Source of the DNA: a virus
Virus record (IMG/VR): IMGVR_UViG_3300037189_016115
Span: 1-44,334 of that record
Direction: 5' to 3' (one strand)
DNA: 44,334 nucleotides
Shown: positions 9,281 through 17,316 of the stretch, one piece after another
How the letters are laid out: each line of letters begins with the position of its first letter
Position numbering within the stretch: position 1 is the first letter of the stretch
Made by a program: the position numbers and the translations under genes
The notes under the pieces: model-generated
Databases searched by the model: none
What the model saw: only the letters and a program-made list of their open reading frames with translations
What the model was told of the DNA's origin: nothing

Positions 9281-9288
9281 TATAAATA
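9281..9288 (-). promoter_or_regulatory. Candidate late promoter motif TATTTATA
   Basis: The coding strand reads AGGATATTTATAAGAAAG, 41 nt before the ATG of the tube gene. Because a terminator ends the sheath transcript upstream, a separate promoter is needed here, and this is the best candidate. Confidence 0.5.
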
Positions 9289-9363
9289 TCCTGTATCTGA
9301 AAAAACAAAAAAAATCTTGTTCATCCCTTGATTATGTCAAAATAATTTCGTATTTTTTCCATA

Positions 9364-9439
9364 CTAGTACTAGATGCTAGTAAATATAGAACTAGATTAA
9401 ATAAACTAGAATAACTAGAAGCAAATAAACTAGAACTAG
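9364..9439. repeat. Cluster of CTAG / ACTAGAA motifs
   Basis: CTAG occurs eight times in 76 bp, starting at 9364, 9370, 9377, 9392, 9406, 9415, 9430 and 9436. Several copies are part of a longer form ACTAGAA or AACTAGA. The spacing is irregular, so this is not a simple tandem repeat and not a CRISPR. It could be an array of protein-binding sites or a replication-related iteron-like region; the function is unknown. Confidence 0.6.
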
Positions 9440-9520
9440 AATACTGGTGCATATACTGGGTAATTTATAATTTTATTTTTTTTATATTTTTAGTATTTCC
9501 TTATGGAACATCTAATTATT

Positions 9521-9538
9521 ATGTTCCACGTGGAACAT
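9521..9538. promoter_or_regulatory. parS: parS-like 18-bp perfect palindrome
   Basis: The sequence ATGTTCCACGTGGAACAT is a perfect palindrome. Its 16-bp core TGTTCCACGTGGAACA matches chromosomal parS, the ParB/Spo0J binding site: the Bacillus form is TGTTTCACGTGAAACA, and forms with CC/GG at the variable positions are well known in proteobacteria. An extra half site GGAACAT occurs at about 9505-9511. No ParA or ParB gene is visible in this window, so a ParB from the host or from elsewhere in the phage genome would have to bind it. It could instead be a regulatory operator or a transcript hairpin. Confidence 0.6.
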
Positions 9539-9544
9539 AAAATA

Positions 9545-9562
9545 GGGAGGGTTTCCCCTCCC
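9545..9562 (-). terminator. Rho-independent terminator after sheath gene
   Basis: On the minus strand GGGAGGG-GAAA-CCCTCCC forms a perfect 7-bp GC stem with a GAAA tetraloop, followed by TATTTTAT. It lies just after the stop of the gp18 gene (9570) and would uncouple sheath and tube transcription. Confidence 0.8.
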
Positions 9563-9569
9563 CTTTTTA

Positions 9570-12425
9570 TTAGATATTGTCAAATGATGCTCCTGTTGGT
9601 GTGATTATGAACTCAACATCAATGAATTCAAGAGCTCTTGTTGGTTTAATATAAATTTTACCTCTCAAAGTATTAGCGTCAATGTCCTCAGGGTCGTTTG
9701 AAACCGTTACACGGAATTCATATAAACCTCTTTCTCTCTTGATTGCGTCTAATATTGGGTTTACCAATCTCAAGAACTCATTACGAACTTGTTCATCGTT
9801 TTGTTCAAATAGTAATCTAACTGCCACCGCTGAAATCAATTTTCTTGCTCTCAACAACAATCTTCTTACGTTAATTCTATCCAATGCTGATTCACGAACT
9901 TGAAGAGTTTTATTACCCCAAATTATTGTTCCTGTATCTGCGAATGTTGCGATAGGGTTAATTCGAGCTTTGTATAGGTCATCTCTTTCATCCAAAGTTA
10001 ATTTCTTGAAAGCTTTGATAGAGTTAACCAAACCTCTTGAGTAACCCGCTACTGCGAACCAAGGGAAGGATACGTTATCTGTTAATGCAATATTTCTTAA
10101 TACTTCACCTGTTGGTGGAAGATATAGTTGTACTGCGTTATCCACGTCTCTAACTTGAATCCAAGGCCAGTATGTTGCTGAATAGTTACTATCAATCGCA
10201 ACTCCGTCCAATGCGTCTATAATTTCGTCAGAAGTACCATAGTTTGGTGGTGATATCACATAAAGTGAATCCGCTCTGTCTTCTTCAATCATATCAATTG
10301 CGTATGATGTTAAAGAACTATGGTCGTAGAAGTTAATACCCGGTGTTGAGAATATATTGATGTCAACCGCCTCAGGGTTTGCAAAAGTGTCAATACCTCG
10401 AGTATAAGCGTAGTAGTCAGAGTTTCCTGATACCGTACTAAACACCCCTCCGTTTGTGGTATTACCACTTGTGTAGGTAGTTTTACCAAAGATATAACCA
10501 TCACCGTAAGTTCTTACGTTTCTGTAGATATCCCATCCATCAAATCCACCACCTGCGGCGAATGTGAATTTACGGTAGTTGATGTTTGTTAAAACGTTGT
10601 TTGCTCCACCTGTTTGACCTTCTAAATCATATGATGTAGTTAAGAAGGTAGTACCTGTGATAGTAGATGCGTTTGTTGATAAGTGGAAACCTTTAGTTGT
10701 TCCCGCAGCTCCTGTTCCTTTGAATTTAAATAAATCCCTATCGTATGTTGATTTATTAACTGGACTTGATAAACCAAAGTAAACCTTTCTCACTTTATCT
10801 CCTGAAGATAAAATAGGTGTTCCGTCCGCTTCGTATCCTGTTGTATCACCAGCGTCATAGAATTCTGTTTTATACATTACTGAACCTAAAGTTTTAGTTC
10901 CAAATGATGTGTTGTTTACAAATCCTTTGAAACCACCAGGGTATGCATCAATCGGGTGGTCATTCGCCATCGATAACATAATGTATCTTGAACGTAATTC
11001 GTATTCACCATCAGATGTACCAACTTTTTTAGCTACATAACCAGGTAGGTCAGGATTCATATTACATCTTGAATATTTTTCAAGAACCACAATATTGTCG
11101 TCAGTATCATTGAAGTCACGAACAATTAAGTCGAAGTCACCAGTGTTTACATCTATATTGATGATTGAAACTTTTACTTCAAAGTTTGCACTTTCACCAT
11201 CAGATACGGTGATAACATCAAATAAATCATCAACCTCACCACCTCTAACTTCAGAAACAACAGTTGGTGTCATTGGTGTATCCCATGAGGTTAAGAAGTT
11301 GTTACCTTCTGTTTCATATACTTCAGTTAAACTTAAACCTCTAATGTATCCTTGTTCATATGCTCTTACGAGATAATTTGGATATGATTCATAAACATAA
11401 ATTGGAACTTCACTTTTTAGTTTGTCATAAACATCAACCCCAAATACTTTAGTTACATATTTTGAAGATGTGGTATCCATACTACAAGTGAATGACTTAG
11501 CACCACTTGTTGAACCTGTAACACCTACGGTAAACTCAGCTAATGGGTTTGTGGTGATACCTGTTCCTGTAATTTGGAAATTAACGTCTGTGGTTGTTTC
11601 TAAATTTAATGTTTGACCATTATAAGAACCTCTTGGTCTAAACGCTAAAACTATTTGTCCATCGTATGCAGTATTCAATGTACCGTTATATGTGTATTTG
11701 GTTACATCGAATCTACTTGTACCACTATTGTAAACAAATAAGTAAGAATAAACTTCTGAACCACTTGTGTTACAAAGTACGTTGTACCATTCTTTGTTAT
11801 TGTTGTTACTTGCGTTATCTAAACCTGTCAAAGGTGAAATTTCTTCAATTGATGCCGTTTGACCACTTGTTCCTGATGTTGGTACTTCACCCATAACAAA
11901 CCATTGACCATGGTTTGCAGAAGTGTTACCACTAAAATTCGCAACAATGTAGTCGGTGATGTAGTTACCATCAACTGATATCTTATTAGATAATTCACTA
12001 TAAATTGTACTTGCAGTAATTGTAGTAGTTGTTGCTGACATTGTTAATCCGGTGGTTGTTCCACTGAATGTACCTAAAGTCACACCACCTATTGTTTGTA
12101 TACCGAATGTTTTAACTGGTTTGTAACCTGTTAAACCTAAAATTCTTGTAACAAATAATTGATTAGATTCTTCTAAATAAGATTTTGCGAAGTACGGTAA
12201 TTCATATCTTGGGTTGTTATTGTTGTCCTTTAGTGGACTTGTTCCCCCAAAATATGACTTGAATTCGTCAAAATTTGTTATTAATACAGGTTCAAAAGCG
12301 GGACCTTTTAAGGTTTCACCCACCAAACCTAACGTGCTCACCCCAACACTTTGTGCTACGAATGTTAAGTCTTTTTCAGATGTATATACACCCGGAGATA
12401 CAAATACTCTATTTGAATTTGCCAT
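9570..12425 (-). CDS. 18: Contractile tail sheath protein gp18
   Basis: The N-terminus NRVFVSPGVYTSEKDLTFVA is the typical sheath start. The C-terminal third carries the conserved core: NIALTDNVSFPWFAVAGYSR, then KARINPIATFADTGTIIWGN, then DRINVRRLLLRARKLISAVA and KIYIKPTRALEFIDVEFIIT. Six-fold rings of this protein wrap the gp19 tube and contract to drive it through the envelope. At 951 residues it is nearly 300 longer than T4 gp18 (659). The extra sequence lies mainly between residues about 100 and 650, rich in Thr, Gly, Ser and Asn, and probably forms surface-exposed domains. The gene has a near-match late motif 38 nt upstream and a strong terminator downstream. Confidence 0.9.
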   Translation of the reverse strand: MANSNRVFVSPGVYTSEKDLTFVAQSVGVSTLGLVGETLKGPAFEPVLITNFDEFKSYFGGTSPLKDNNNNPRYELPYFAKSYLEESNQLFVTRILGLTGYKPVKTFGIQTIGGVTLGTFSGTTTGLTMSATTTTITASTIYSELSNKISVDGNYITDYIVANFSGNTSANHGQWFVMGEVPTSGTSGQTASIEEISPLTGLDNASNNNNKEWYNVLCNTSGSEVYSYLFVYNSGTSRFDVTKYTYNGTLNTAYDGQIVLAFRPRGSYNGQTLNLETTTDVNFQITGTGITTNPLAEFTVGVTGSTSGAKSFTCSMDTTSSKYVTKVFGVDVYDKLKSEVPIYVYESYPNYLVRAYEQGYIRGLSLTEVYETEGNNFLTSWDTPMTPTVVSEVRGGEVDDLFDVITVSDGESANFEVKVSIINIDVNTGDFDLIVRDFNDTDDNIVVLEKYSRCNMNPDLPGYVAKKVGTSDGEYELRSRYIMLSMANDHPIDAYPGGFKGFVNNTSFGTKTLGSVMYKTEFYDAGDTTGYEADGTPILSSGDKVRKVYFGLSSPVNKSTYDRDLFKFKGTGAAGTTKGFHLSTNASTITGTTFLTTSYDLEGQTGGANNVLTNINYRKFTFAAGGGFDGWDIYRNVRTYGDGYIFGKTTYTSGNTTNGGVFSTVSGNSDYYAYTRGIDTFANPEAVDINIFSTPGINFYDHSSLTSYAIDMIEEDRADSLYVISPPNYGTSDEIIDALDGVAIDSNYSATYWPWIQVRDVDNAVQLYLPPTGEVLRNIALTDNVSFPWFAVAGYSRGLVNSIKAFKKLTLDERDDLYKARINPIATFADTGTIIWGNKTLQVRESALDRINVRRLLLRARKLISAVAVRLLFEQNDEQVRNEFLRLVNPILDAIKRERGLYEFRVTVSNDPEDIDANTLRGKIYIKPTRALEFIDVEFIITPTGASFDNI

Positions 12426-12463
12426 TTTTAATTTGTTTGGTTAATTAATTTTATTTCTTTATC

Positions 12464-12471
12464 AATAAATA
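12464..12471 (-). promoter_or_regulatory. Near-match late promoter motif TATTTATT upstream of sheath gene
   Basis: The coding strand reads AAAGATATTTATTGATAAAG, one mismatch from TATTTATA, 38 nt before the sheath ATG. The form GATATTTATTG recurs before the gp13-like gene. Confidence 0.4.
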
Positions 12472-12522
12472 TCTTTGTTTTTGGGAAAGATTTCCTTGAT
12501 TTTTTTAAAAATGATACTTATA

Positions 12523-12546
12523 GATACTAATTTATCTTTTAGTATC
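12523..12546 (+). promoter_or_regulatory. Inverted repeat, possible operator of the 58-aa gene
   Basis: GATACTA at 12523-12529 pairs exactly with TAGTATC at 12540-12546 around a 10-nt spacer. A further direct copy of GATACT lies just upstream. It sits immediately before the promoter-like motif and start of a small gene whose product looks like a ribbon-helix-helix protein, a family that commonly binds inverted repeats at its own promoter. Autoregulation is an inference. Confidence 0.4.
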
Positions 12547-12548
12547 GA

Positions 12549-12556
12549 TATTTATC
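12549..12556 (+). promoter_or_regulatory. Near-match late promoter motif TATTTATC
   Basis: The coding strand reads CGATATTTATCTTTATTATG, with the motif 6 nt before the ATG of the 58-residue plus-strand gene. It is one mismatch from TATTTATA. Confidence 0.35.
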
Positions 12557-12562
12557 TTTATT

Positions 12563-12739
12563 ATGGAAAAACCCTTTAAAAACATTAAGGTAGGTGAAAA
12601 ACATCACGAAATTTTAAAAGAGTATTGTGATAAAAACGGATTGAAAATTTATAAACTAATTCATAAATGGATTGATGAAAATTGTAAATCTTCAAAACAA
12701 AATGATGGTCCTAAAAAAAAGGATATCTACGGGGATTAG
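12563..12739 (+). CDS. Small protein, probable ribbon-helix-helix DNA-binding protein
   Basis: The frame encodes 58 residues: MEKPFKNIKVGEKHHEILKE, then YCDKNGLKIYKLIHKWIDEN, then a Lys-rich tail ending KKKDIYGD. One short strand (FKNIKVG) followed by two helices separated by NGL fits the ribbon-helix-helix pattern (strand, 'xxxHxxLKEYxxKxGxxxxxLIxxWI'). It is the only plus-strand gene in the first 14 kb and lies between the oppositely oriented gp15 and gp18 genes. Its stop overlaps the stop region of the gp15-like gene tail to tail (12736-12739). An inverted repeat lies directly upstream. Likely roles are a transcription regulator or a small DNA-binding protein; the fold is inferred from the pattern alone. 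Confidence 0.7.
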   Translation: MEKPFKNIKVGEKHHEILKEYCDKNGLKIYKLIHKWIDENCKSSKQNDGPKKKDIYGD

Positions 12740-13842
12740 TTAAAAGTCGAACCCGTTGTAAAAGTGTATTCGTATTTTGACCTCCCTATCGTATCGATAT
12801 TAACATCTTTAAATGATGTTGTACCTGATAACTGATTGTAATTTTCTGTAATAGTATATTCGGTCGTTCCCGATAATTGATTTCTCTCAATGAATAATCT
12901 TACAGATTGTGTAATTGGGGTCCCTGTTGTAACTAAAGAATCGGTAAAAGTAATTTCTACAGTCTTATCAACTTTATATTGTGATGTTGCGGTGTAGTTT
13001 GCAATAATTGACCCATTAGTGTATTCACTTTGTATTGTGATATTATTGGTTTTTCTCTTAACAGGATATATTGTTCTTAAATCAGGTTCAACCATTGTGA
13101 TACTTCTATTGATTGCTGGTGAAACTTCAAATTCTTCATCATCAATTAAAAACCCTAACATGGTAAACCCATAATTTTGAATATAGAATCTTCTACCATC
13201 GAGTGTATCCATTGGTGTGTTATCCTCAATTCTATCCATTACAATTGGAATGTAATGACCTTTAACTCGTGTATACGCTTGTCTTGATGAGAATTTTTGT
13301 AAAACTCTTTGATTGAATTTATTTATGTCCCTAAATTTTGTACATACAATTGTTACGTCAAAACTTATGTCTACCGCTATAGGTTGTGGTATTTTATAAA
13401 TGTCCGCACCCATTTGATTCCCATCCCAAGTAGGTACTGACGCATAGAAAAAATCTCTTCTATCTGGTATGGTTCTTTGTATGGATGGATTAGTACCCAA
13501 TTGTACATCGGGTTTTCTAACAACGGCAATAAAAGGTAATTTTAGATTACCATCTTCATCACTAAAAGACCAATTATTAGTATACTCCGACCATCTTTGA
13601 ATTGTTAAAATTTTAGGAATCATTGGGATTTGTTCACCATCAGAAATTACTTTAAAATTTTCTTTAACAAATTCTAACATACCCAAGTCAAGGTCATCGT
13701 GCAATATTGAATCAGGAAGAAAGGTATCAGATTTAATAATTTCTTCTAATAACTCTTTTCGTCTTCCTGTTATTGCAGGACCATCAGTGTTTTGGTTAAC
13801 ACCGTATACTTTGATATCATTTTTTCTTTTAGGTAATCCCAT
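12736..13842 (-). CDS. 15: Tail sheath stabiliser/terminator, gp15-like
   Basis: This 368-residue protein sits between gp14-like and gp18 genes, where T4 has gene 15. The central part (residues about 130-255) matches the gp15 pattern: PQPIAVDISFDVTIVCTKFR, then NKFNQRVLQKFSSRQAYTRV, then a dimension-like HYIPIVMDRIEDNT and a final strand FYIQNYGFTMLGFLIDDEEF. T4 gp15 has the same order, with its 'P-I-x-M-x-YEL-x-I-x-T-R' strand, helix and closing strands. Gp15 forms the hexameric ring that caps the sheath and binds the neck. The protein is about 100 residues longer than T4 gp15 (272), with an extra N-terminal region and a Thr-rich C-terminal extension. It starts 2 nt after the gp14-like stop. 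Similarity is partial, so the call rests on context too. Confidence 0.6.
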   Translation of the reverse strand: MGLPKRKNDIKVYGVNQNTDGPAITGRRKELLEEIIKSDTFLPDSILHDDLDLGMLEFVKENFKVISDGEQIPMIPKILTIQRWSEYTNNWSFSDEDGNLKLPFIAVVRKPDVQLGTNPSIQRTIPDRRDFFYASVPTWDGNQMGADIYKIPQPIAVDISFDVTIVCTKFRDINKFNQRVLQKFSSRQAYTRVKGHYIPIVMDRIEDNTPMDTLDGRRFYIQNYGFTMLGFLIDDEEFEVSPAINRSITMVEPDLRTIYPVKRKTNNITIQSEYTNGSIIANYTATSQYKVDKTVEITFTDSLVTTGTPITQSVRLFIERNQLSGTTEYTITENYNQLSGTTSFKDVNIDTIGRSKYEYTFTTGSTFN

Positions 13843-13844
13843 AA

Positions 13845-14357
13845 TTAAATTCCTCTAAATTCGGATTCTTGAGCAATAGCACAAGTAATTGTTCTGTAAT
13901 GAGGTCTAAATCCAAACATATTGTGTTTATTATCTGAAGTTACTTTACCATCATTAACAACGGTGTAGTATCTAATTTTATCTTCAGATTCATGATAACC
14001 GATAAAATCACCATATCTGATGTCAATATCCATTTCTTCCAAATGTTTGATGTAGACAGAAACAGTCATATTACCAGGTTCCAAATACCTATTTACACCT
14101 TTTGTATATGAAGCGTTTTTCGGTTCTTCAATTTTAACTAAACCAAAAAATTCAGTCGGAGGTAAGAATTTGATTTGGTCCTTACCAACCTCTCCGTAAA
14201 CATCGTCCGTGTCGGTCTTCTGTCTATCAACCCTAAATAGAACTAATTTCATACCCAAATCACCATGCAAGTATTCTTCCCCTAACTGAACATTTAAATC
14301 AAAATCAGTTTGAGAGAAAAATTTACTTAATCTTGTTATAGGTAGTTTATTACTCAT
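13845..14357 (-). CDS. 14: Neck protein, gp14-like
   Basis: This 170-residue protein is first in the minus-strand tail operon. Its strand-rich sequence (LGMKLVLFRVDRQKTDTDDV, YGEVGKDQIKF, GDFIGYHES) has the order seen in T4 gp14: a 'Y-x-V-x-R ... D-x-I-x-GE' segment, an extended beta region, then a 'GD-x-I' turn. T4 gp14 (256 residues) joins gp13 at the neck that connects head and tail. The gene is directly upstream of the gp15-like gene and has a late-promoter motif only 4 nt before its ATG. The alternative is another small neck or completion protein; the placement supports gp14. Confidence 0.5.
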   Translation of the reverse strand: MSNKLPITRLSKFFSQTDFDLNVQLGEEYLHGDLGMKLVLFRVDRQKTDTDDVYGEVGKDQIKFLPPTEFFGLVKIEEPKNASYTKGVNRYLEPGNMTVSVYIKHLEEMDIDIRYGDFIGYHESEDKIRYYTVVNDGKVTSDNKHNMFGFRPHYRTITCAIAQESEFRGI

Positions 14358-14361
14358 TTAT

Positions 14362-14369
14362 TATAAATA
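14362..14369 (-). promoter_or_regulatory. Candidate late promoter motif TATTTATA
   Basis: The coding strand reads GAACTATTTATAATAAATG, with the octamer 4 nt before the ATG of the first gene of the tail operon. If this is the promoter element the transcript would be leaderless or nearly so. Confidence 0.55.
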
Positions 14370-14410
14370 GTTCATTTATTGATTCTATTTTGGTATATTT
14401 AAGTTATTGT

Positions 14411-16165
14411 ATGCATAATAAGGTTCCTGAAATAGAGGCAAGGGAAATTTTATCTACTTACGAAGGTTTTAACAACCAATTAATCGAGTGGAAAAGAAAA
14501 TTAATTGAATTAAAAGGTTTTCAATTAACAAGACCCCAAGCCGAGTATGTTTTAAAGTACCACGAGGTCGTTCCCCGTGTTGCTAAAAAATATATTAATA
14601 TTGTTGAGGGGTTTGGTGAAAAACTTATGGAATCTAAACACCTAACAAAACCACCTGAAAAAATTTGGTGTGAAAAATTGTTATGTGAAAGTGAAATGGC
14701 ATATCATATATGGGGTAAAGTTTTTGAAACTGAAAAAAATTACTCTATGTGGTTACCAAAATCCGCAATCATTCAAGAGGAAAAAAAATTAAATAGGGAG
14801 GTTGATTATTCTCCATATGATAAAAGACCACCATTACCCCATCAAAAAGTTGCAATTGAAAAATTATTAGCCAATGATAAATTCATTTTGGCTGATGATA
14901 TGGGATTAGGAAAAACCACATCTGCAATTATTGCATCTTTAGAAAGTGGTGCAAAAAAGATTTTGATAATATGTCCCGCATCGTTAAAAATAAATTGGCA
15001 GAGAGAAATTGAGAACTACTCAGATAGAAAAACATTAATTGTTGAGGGACGTAAATGGGGGTCAACTTTTGATTATTACATTATCAACTATGATATTGTA
15101 AAAAATTATCATTCAACAGAAGCACCCGAAATTGGTCAGGAAAATAACAATTCAATTATTAATGAAAAATTTGATTTAGCGATTGTTGACGAAGCTCATT
15201 ACATTTCAAATACCACGGCACAACGAACTAAATTAATTAACGATATTTTAAAAAACATACCGAAAGTTTGGTTACTTACAGGTACACCAATGACATCAAA
15301 ACCAATTAATTATTATAATCTTTTAAGAATAGTTAATTCAAACGTCACATTAAATTGGCAGGGTTATGTTAGAAGGTACTGTGGTGGATATCAATTTACT
15401 GTAAACAAAAAGAAAATTTGGAACACAGGTGGTGCGACTAATTTAGACGAACTTAGAATGAGAACTAAAAATCTTGTTTTAAGAAGAATGAAAACTGATA
15501 TATTGGATTTACCAGATAAAATTATTACCCCAATTTTCTTAGATTTAAAAAGTACATATTACGATGAAGAATTAGAAGATTTTTTAAGGATTACAAGTGA
15601 AGCGAAAAATAAAGAATCTTTGAGTATTACTATAAATCGTTTGATGAAAGTAAGACAAATTGTTTCACAGGAAAAAATTAATTATACCTGTGAACTAATT
15701 GATAGATGTTTAGAACAAGGAAAAAAAGTAATCGTATTCACAAACTTTACCATGTCTTTAGACACGTTACACGAGAAGTATAAGAAAAACTCTGTAGTAT
15801 TGGATGGTAGAATGTCTAAAGAAAAAAGACAACAATCTGTGGACCGTTTTCAAAATGAAGACAAGGTAAAGATATTCATCTCGAATATCGTAGCCGGTGG
15901 TGTTGGTATCACCTTAACTGCGGCTGAGGTTGTAATTATGAATGACTTATCGTTTGTACCCGCTCATCACAGTCAAGCTGAGGACAGGGCTTTCAGATAT
16001 GGACAAAAGAAAAATGTATTGGTTTACTACCCAATATTTGAAAACACTATTGAGAAAATAGTGTACAATATGTTACAGAAGAAAAAGAATATTATTGACC
16101 AAGTTATGGGCGACGGGGATTTCTCAGAGAGTTTTGCTCAATCACTTCTCAAAGAGATTCTTTAA
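14411..16165 (+). CDS. SNF2-family ATP-dependent DNA helicase/translocase
   Basis: This protein (584 residues from the ATG at 14411) has all main SNF2 motifs. Motif I is DDMGLGKTTS (residues about 162-171), motif II VDEAH (about 259-263), motif III LLTGTPM, motif V IVAGGVGITLTAAE and motif VI QAEDRAFRYGQ. The order and the C-terminal lobe closely resemble the SMARCAL1/HARP branch, whose members anneal or remodel stalled forks. T4-like phages use helicases such as UvsW for this role, and this protein may replace it. A TTG seven codons upstream (14390) is an alternative start. It is divergent from the gp14-like gene and its 3' end overlaps the oppositely oriented 384-residue gene by 24 nt. The helicase call is firm; the exact repair role is inferred. 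Confidence 0.9.
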   Translation: MHNKVPEIEAREILSTYEGFNNQLIEWKRKLIELKGFQLTRPQAEYVLKYHEVVPRVAKKYINIVEGFGEKLMESKHLTKPPEKIWCEKLLCESEMAYHIWGKVFETEKNYSMWLPKSAIIQEEKKLNREVDYSPYDKRPPLPHQKVAIEKLLANDKFILADDMGLGKTTSAIIASLESGAKKILIICPASLKINWQREIENYSDRKTLIVEGRKWGSTFDYYIINYDIVKNYHSTEAPEIGQENNNSIINEKFDLAIVDEAHYISNTTAQRTKLINDILKNIPKVWLLTGTPMTSKPINYYNLLRIVNSNVTLNWQGYVRRYCGGYQFTVNKKKIWNTGGATNLDELRMRTKNLVLRRMKTDILDLPDKIITPIFLDLKSTYYDEELEDFLRITSEAKNKESLSITINRLMKVRQIVSQEKINYTCELIDRCLEQGKKVIVFTNFTMSLDTLHEKYKKNSVVLDGRMSKEKRQQSVDRFQNEDKVKIFISNIVAGGVGITLTAAEVVIMNDLSFVPAHHSQAEDRAFRYGQKKNVLVYYPIFENTIEKIVYNMLQKKKNIIDQVMGDGDFSESFAQSLLKEIL

Positions 16166-17296
16166 TGTATTCATCATAAAGTCAATGTCTTCTTGTTTTT
16201 TTGAGATGTTTTGAATTATCTCCACCCAAACATTGTAAATTTTTTGAATATCAAAATCTTCACTGTTTGAAGGTAGATTAACAATAACTTTATTTTCATC
16301 TTTAATAAAATTCAGATTCGTTTCCTCAGAAACTTCAAGTACAAACTCAACCTCATTTTTAGAACAATACATAAAAAACTCAAAGAAAATTTTTGAGTTA
16401 AACATGTCATCAATTTTTTCTTGCATCAATATGTTGTTTTTATTATATGTATACCAACCGTCCGATTGATTTATTATGGTATCTTCCTTTAGATATAGAA
16501 AAATCATTTTATCAGGACTAACTGTATTGAATTTGAAATTGTAATTCAATGATACTAACACCAAAAAGTCAATACCCTTACCTATATAATCTTTTACATC
16601 TATAATGTTTTTAAAACTGTCCCCTTGAAACTTTACAACTTTACTTTGTATTTTTTTTACTTTTGTTTTGTCTTCAATATTAACAGTAAACAAATCACAT
16701 CCATTAACCATATCAATTGACGAACCTCTAACTAAAGAGGTTCTATATATTTTAGCGGTCTTTATATTTTTTTTGAAATGATATTCAATACAAAGTTCAC
16801 CATAAGTTCCTGAACCAATTGTCTTGGATGCAACATGAAAAAGTTCATAAAGAAAATCACTTGGGCCAAGTAACCTATGGTCAACAAACACTCTGTCTTT
16901 GTAATGTCTCAACCATTTAAAGTAATTCTTTATTTCCTTTTCAATATAATAAGGTGAATTATTTTCAAAAACAATTTCAGTTAATGGCTCACCATTAAAT
17001 TCATTAATCCCTTTTAAAAAATAATCTTGAAAAATCCATTCATTTAATTTTTCAACAATTTTTATATTAACAAAGTAATTTGTATTAAATTGATTTACTG
17101 GTGACCAAGAACCCTTTGAAGTTAGCACACCATAAGTTCTATTCTTTTCGCAGAATCCATACTGATTTATATTTCTATAACACTCCCGAAAAACCTCCCG
17201 CCATTCATCCATAAAAAGGTCTTTTATTGGACCTTTTATTGTACAAATTCTTTTTATATGGTTTTCAATGTTTCTTAGATTCCCGGTAGAATACAT
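16142..17296 (-). CDS. Putative PD-(D/E)xK-type nuclease, otherwise unknown (384 aa)
   Basis: I do not recognise a named family. Residues 161-222 resemble a restriction-endonuclease-like core: GSGTYGELCIEY with Glu167, then MVNGCDLFTVNI with Asp201, then KKIQSKVVKF with Gln217-x-Lys219. This gives an E...D...QxK arrangement, the Q variant of PD-(D/E)xK. The rest is rich in Lys, Asn, Ile and Phe. It sits alone on the minus strand between helicase and gp13-like genes, convergent with the helicase (24-nt overlap). It has its own promoter that matches the host housekeeping consensus, so it is probably transcribed early. A separately expressed gene wedged between virion and replication genes looks like acquired cargo, for example a nuclease against the host or competitors. 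Function is inferred only. Confidence 0.6.
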   Translation of the reverse strand: MYSTGNLRNIENHIKRICTIKGPIKDLFMDEWREVFRECYRNINQYGFCEKNRTYGVLTSKGSWSPVNQFNTNYFVNIKIVEKLNEWIFQDYFLKGINEFNGEPLTEIVFENNSPYYIEKEIKNYFKWLRHYKDRVFVDHRLLGPSDFLYELFHVASKTIGSGTYGELCIEYHFKKNIKTAKIYRTSLVRGSSIDMVNGCDLFTVNIEDKTKVKKIQSKVVKFQGDSFKNIIDVKDYIGKGIDFLVLVSLNYNFKFNTVSPDKMIFLYLKEDTIINQSDGWYTYNKNNILMQEKIDDMFNSKIFFEFFMYCSKNEVEFVLEVSEETNLNFIKDENKVIVNLPSNSEDFDIQKIYNVWVEIIQNISKKQEDIDFMMNTLKNLFEK

Positions 17297-17316
17297 CAGT
17301 ATTTAGAATATTAAAA

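Larger units (their letters stand above)
9240..9569. other. 330-bp gene-free spacer between sheath and tube genes
   Basis: This is the only stretch above 300 bp with no gene. From left to right it holds a leader of the tube gene with a TATTTATA motif (9281-9288), an AT-rich segment, a cluster of eight CTAG motifs (9364-9439), an AT-rich segment with a half site GGAACAT near 9505, the parS-like palindrome (9521-9538) and the sheath-gene terminator (9545-9562). I see no convincing open reading frame or tRNA in it. Confidence 0.8.

Noticed and set aside
9364-9439. CRISPR-like array at the CTAG cluster
   Set aside because: Units are 4-7 nt with irregular spacing; no 23-40 bp repeats, no spacers of equal length and no cas genes.
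9521-9538. Palindrome as the sheath-gene terminator
   Set aside because: A stronger GC stem with GAAA loop and T-tract (9545-9562) lies closer to the sheath stop; the palindrome has no loop or U-tract.
14390-14410. TTG start of the SNF2 helicase (seven extra residues)
   Set aside because: The ATG at 14411 begins the conserved part and the extra residues MVYLSYC look like chance; kept only as an alternative.
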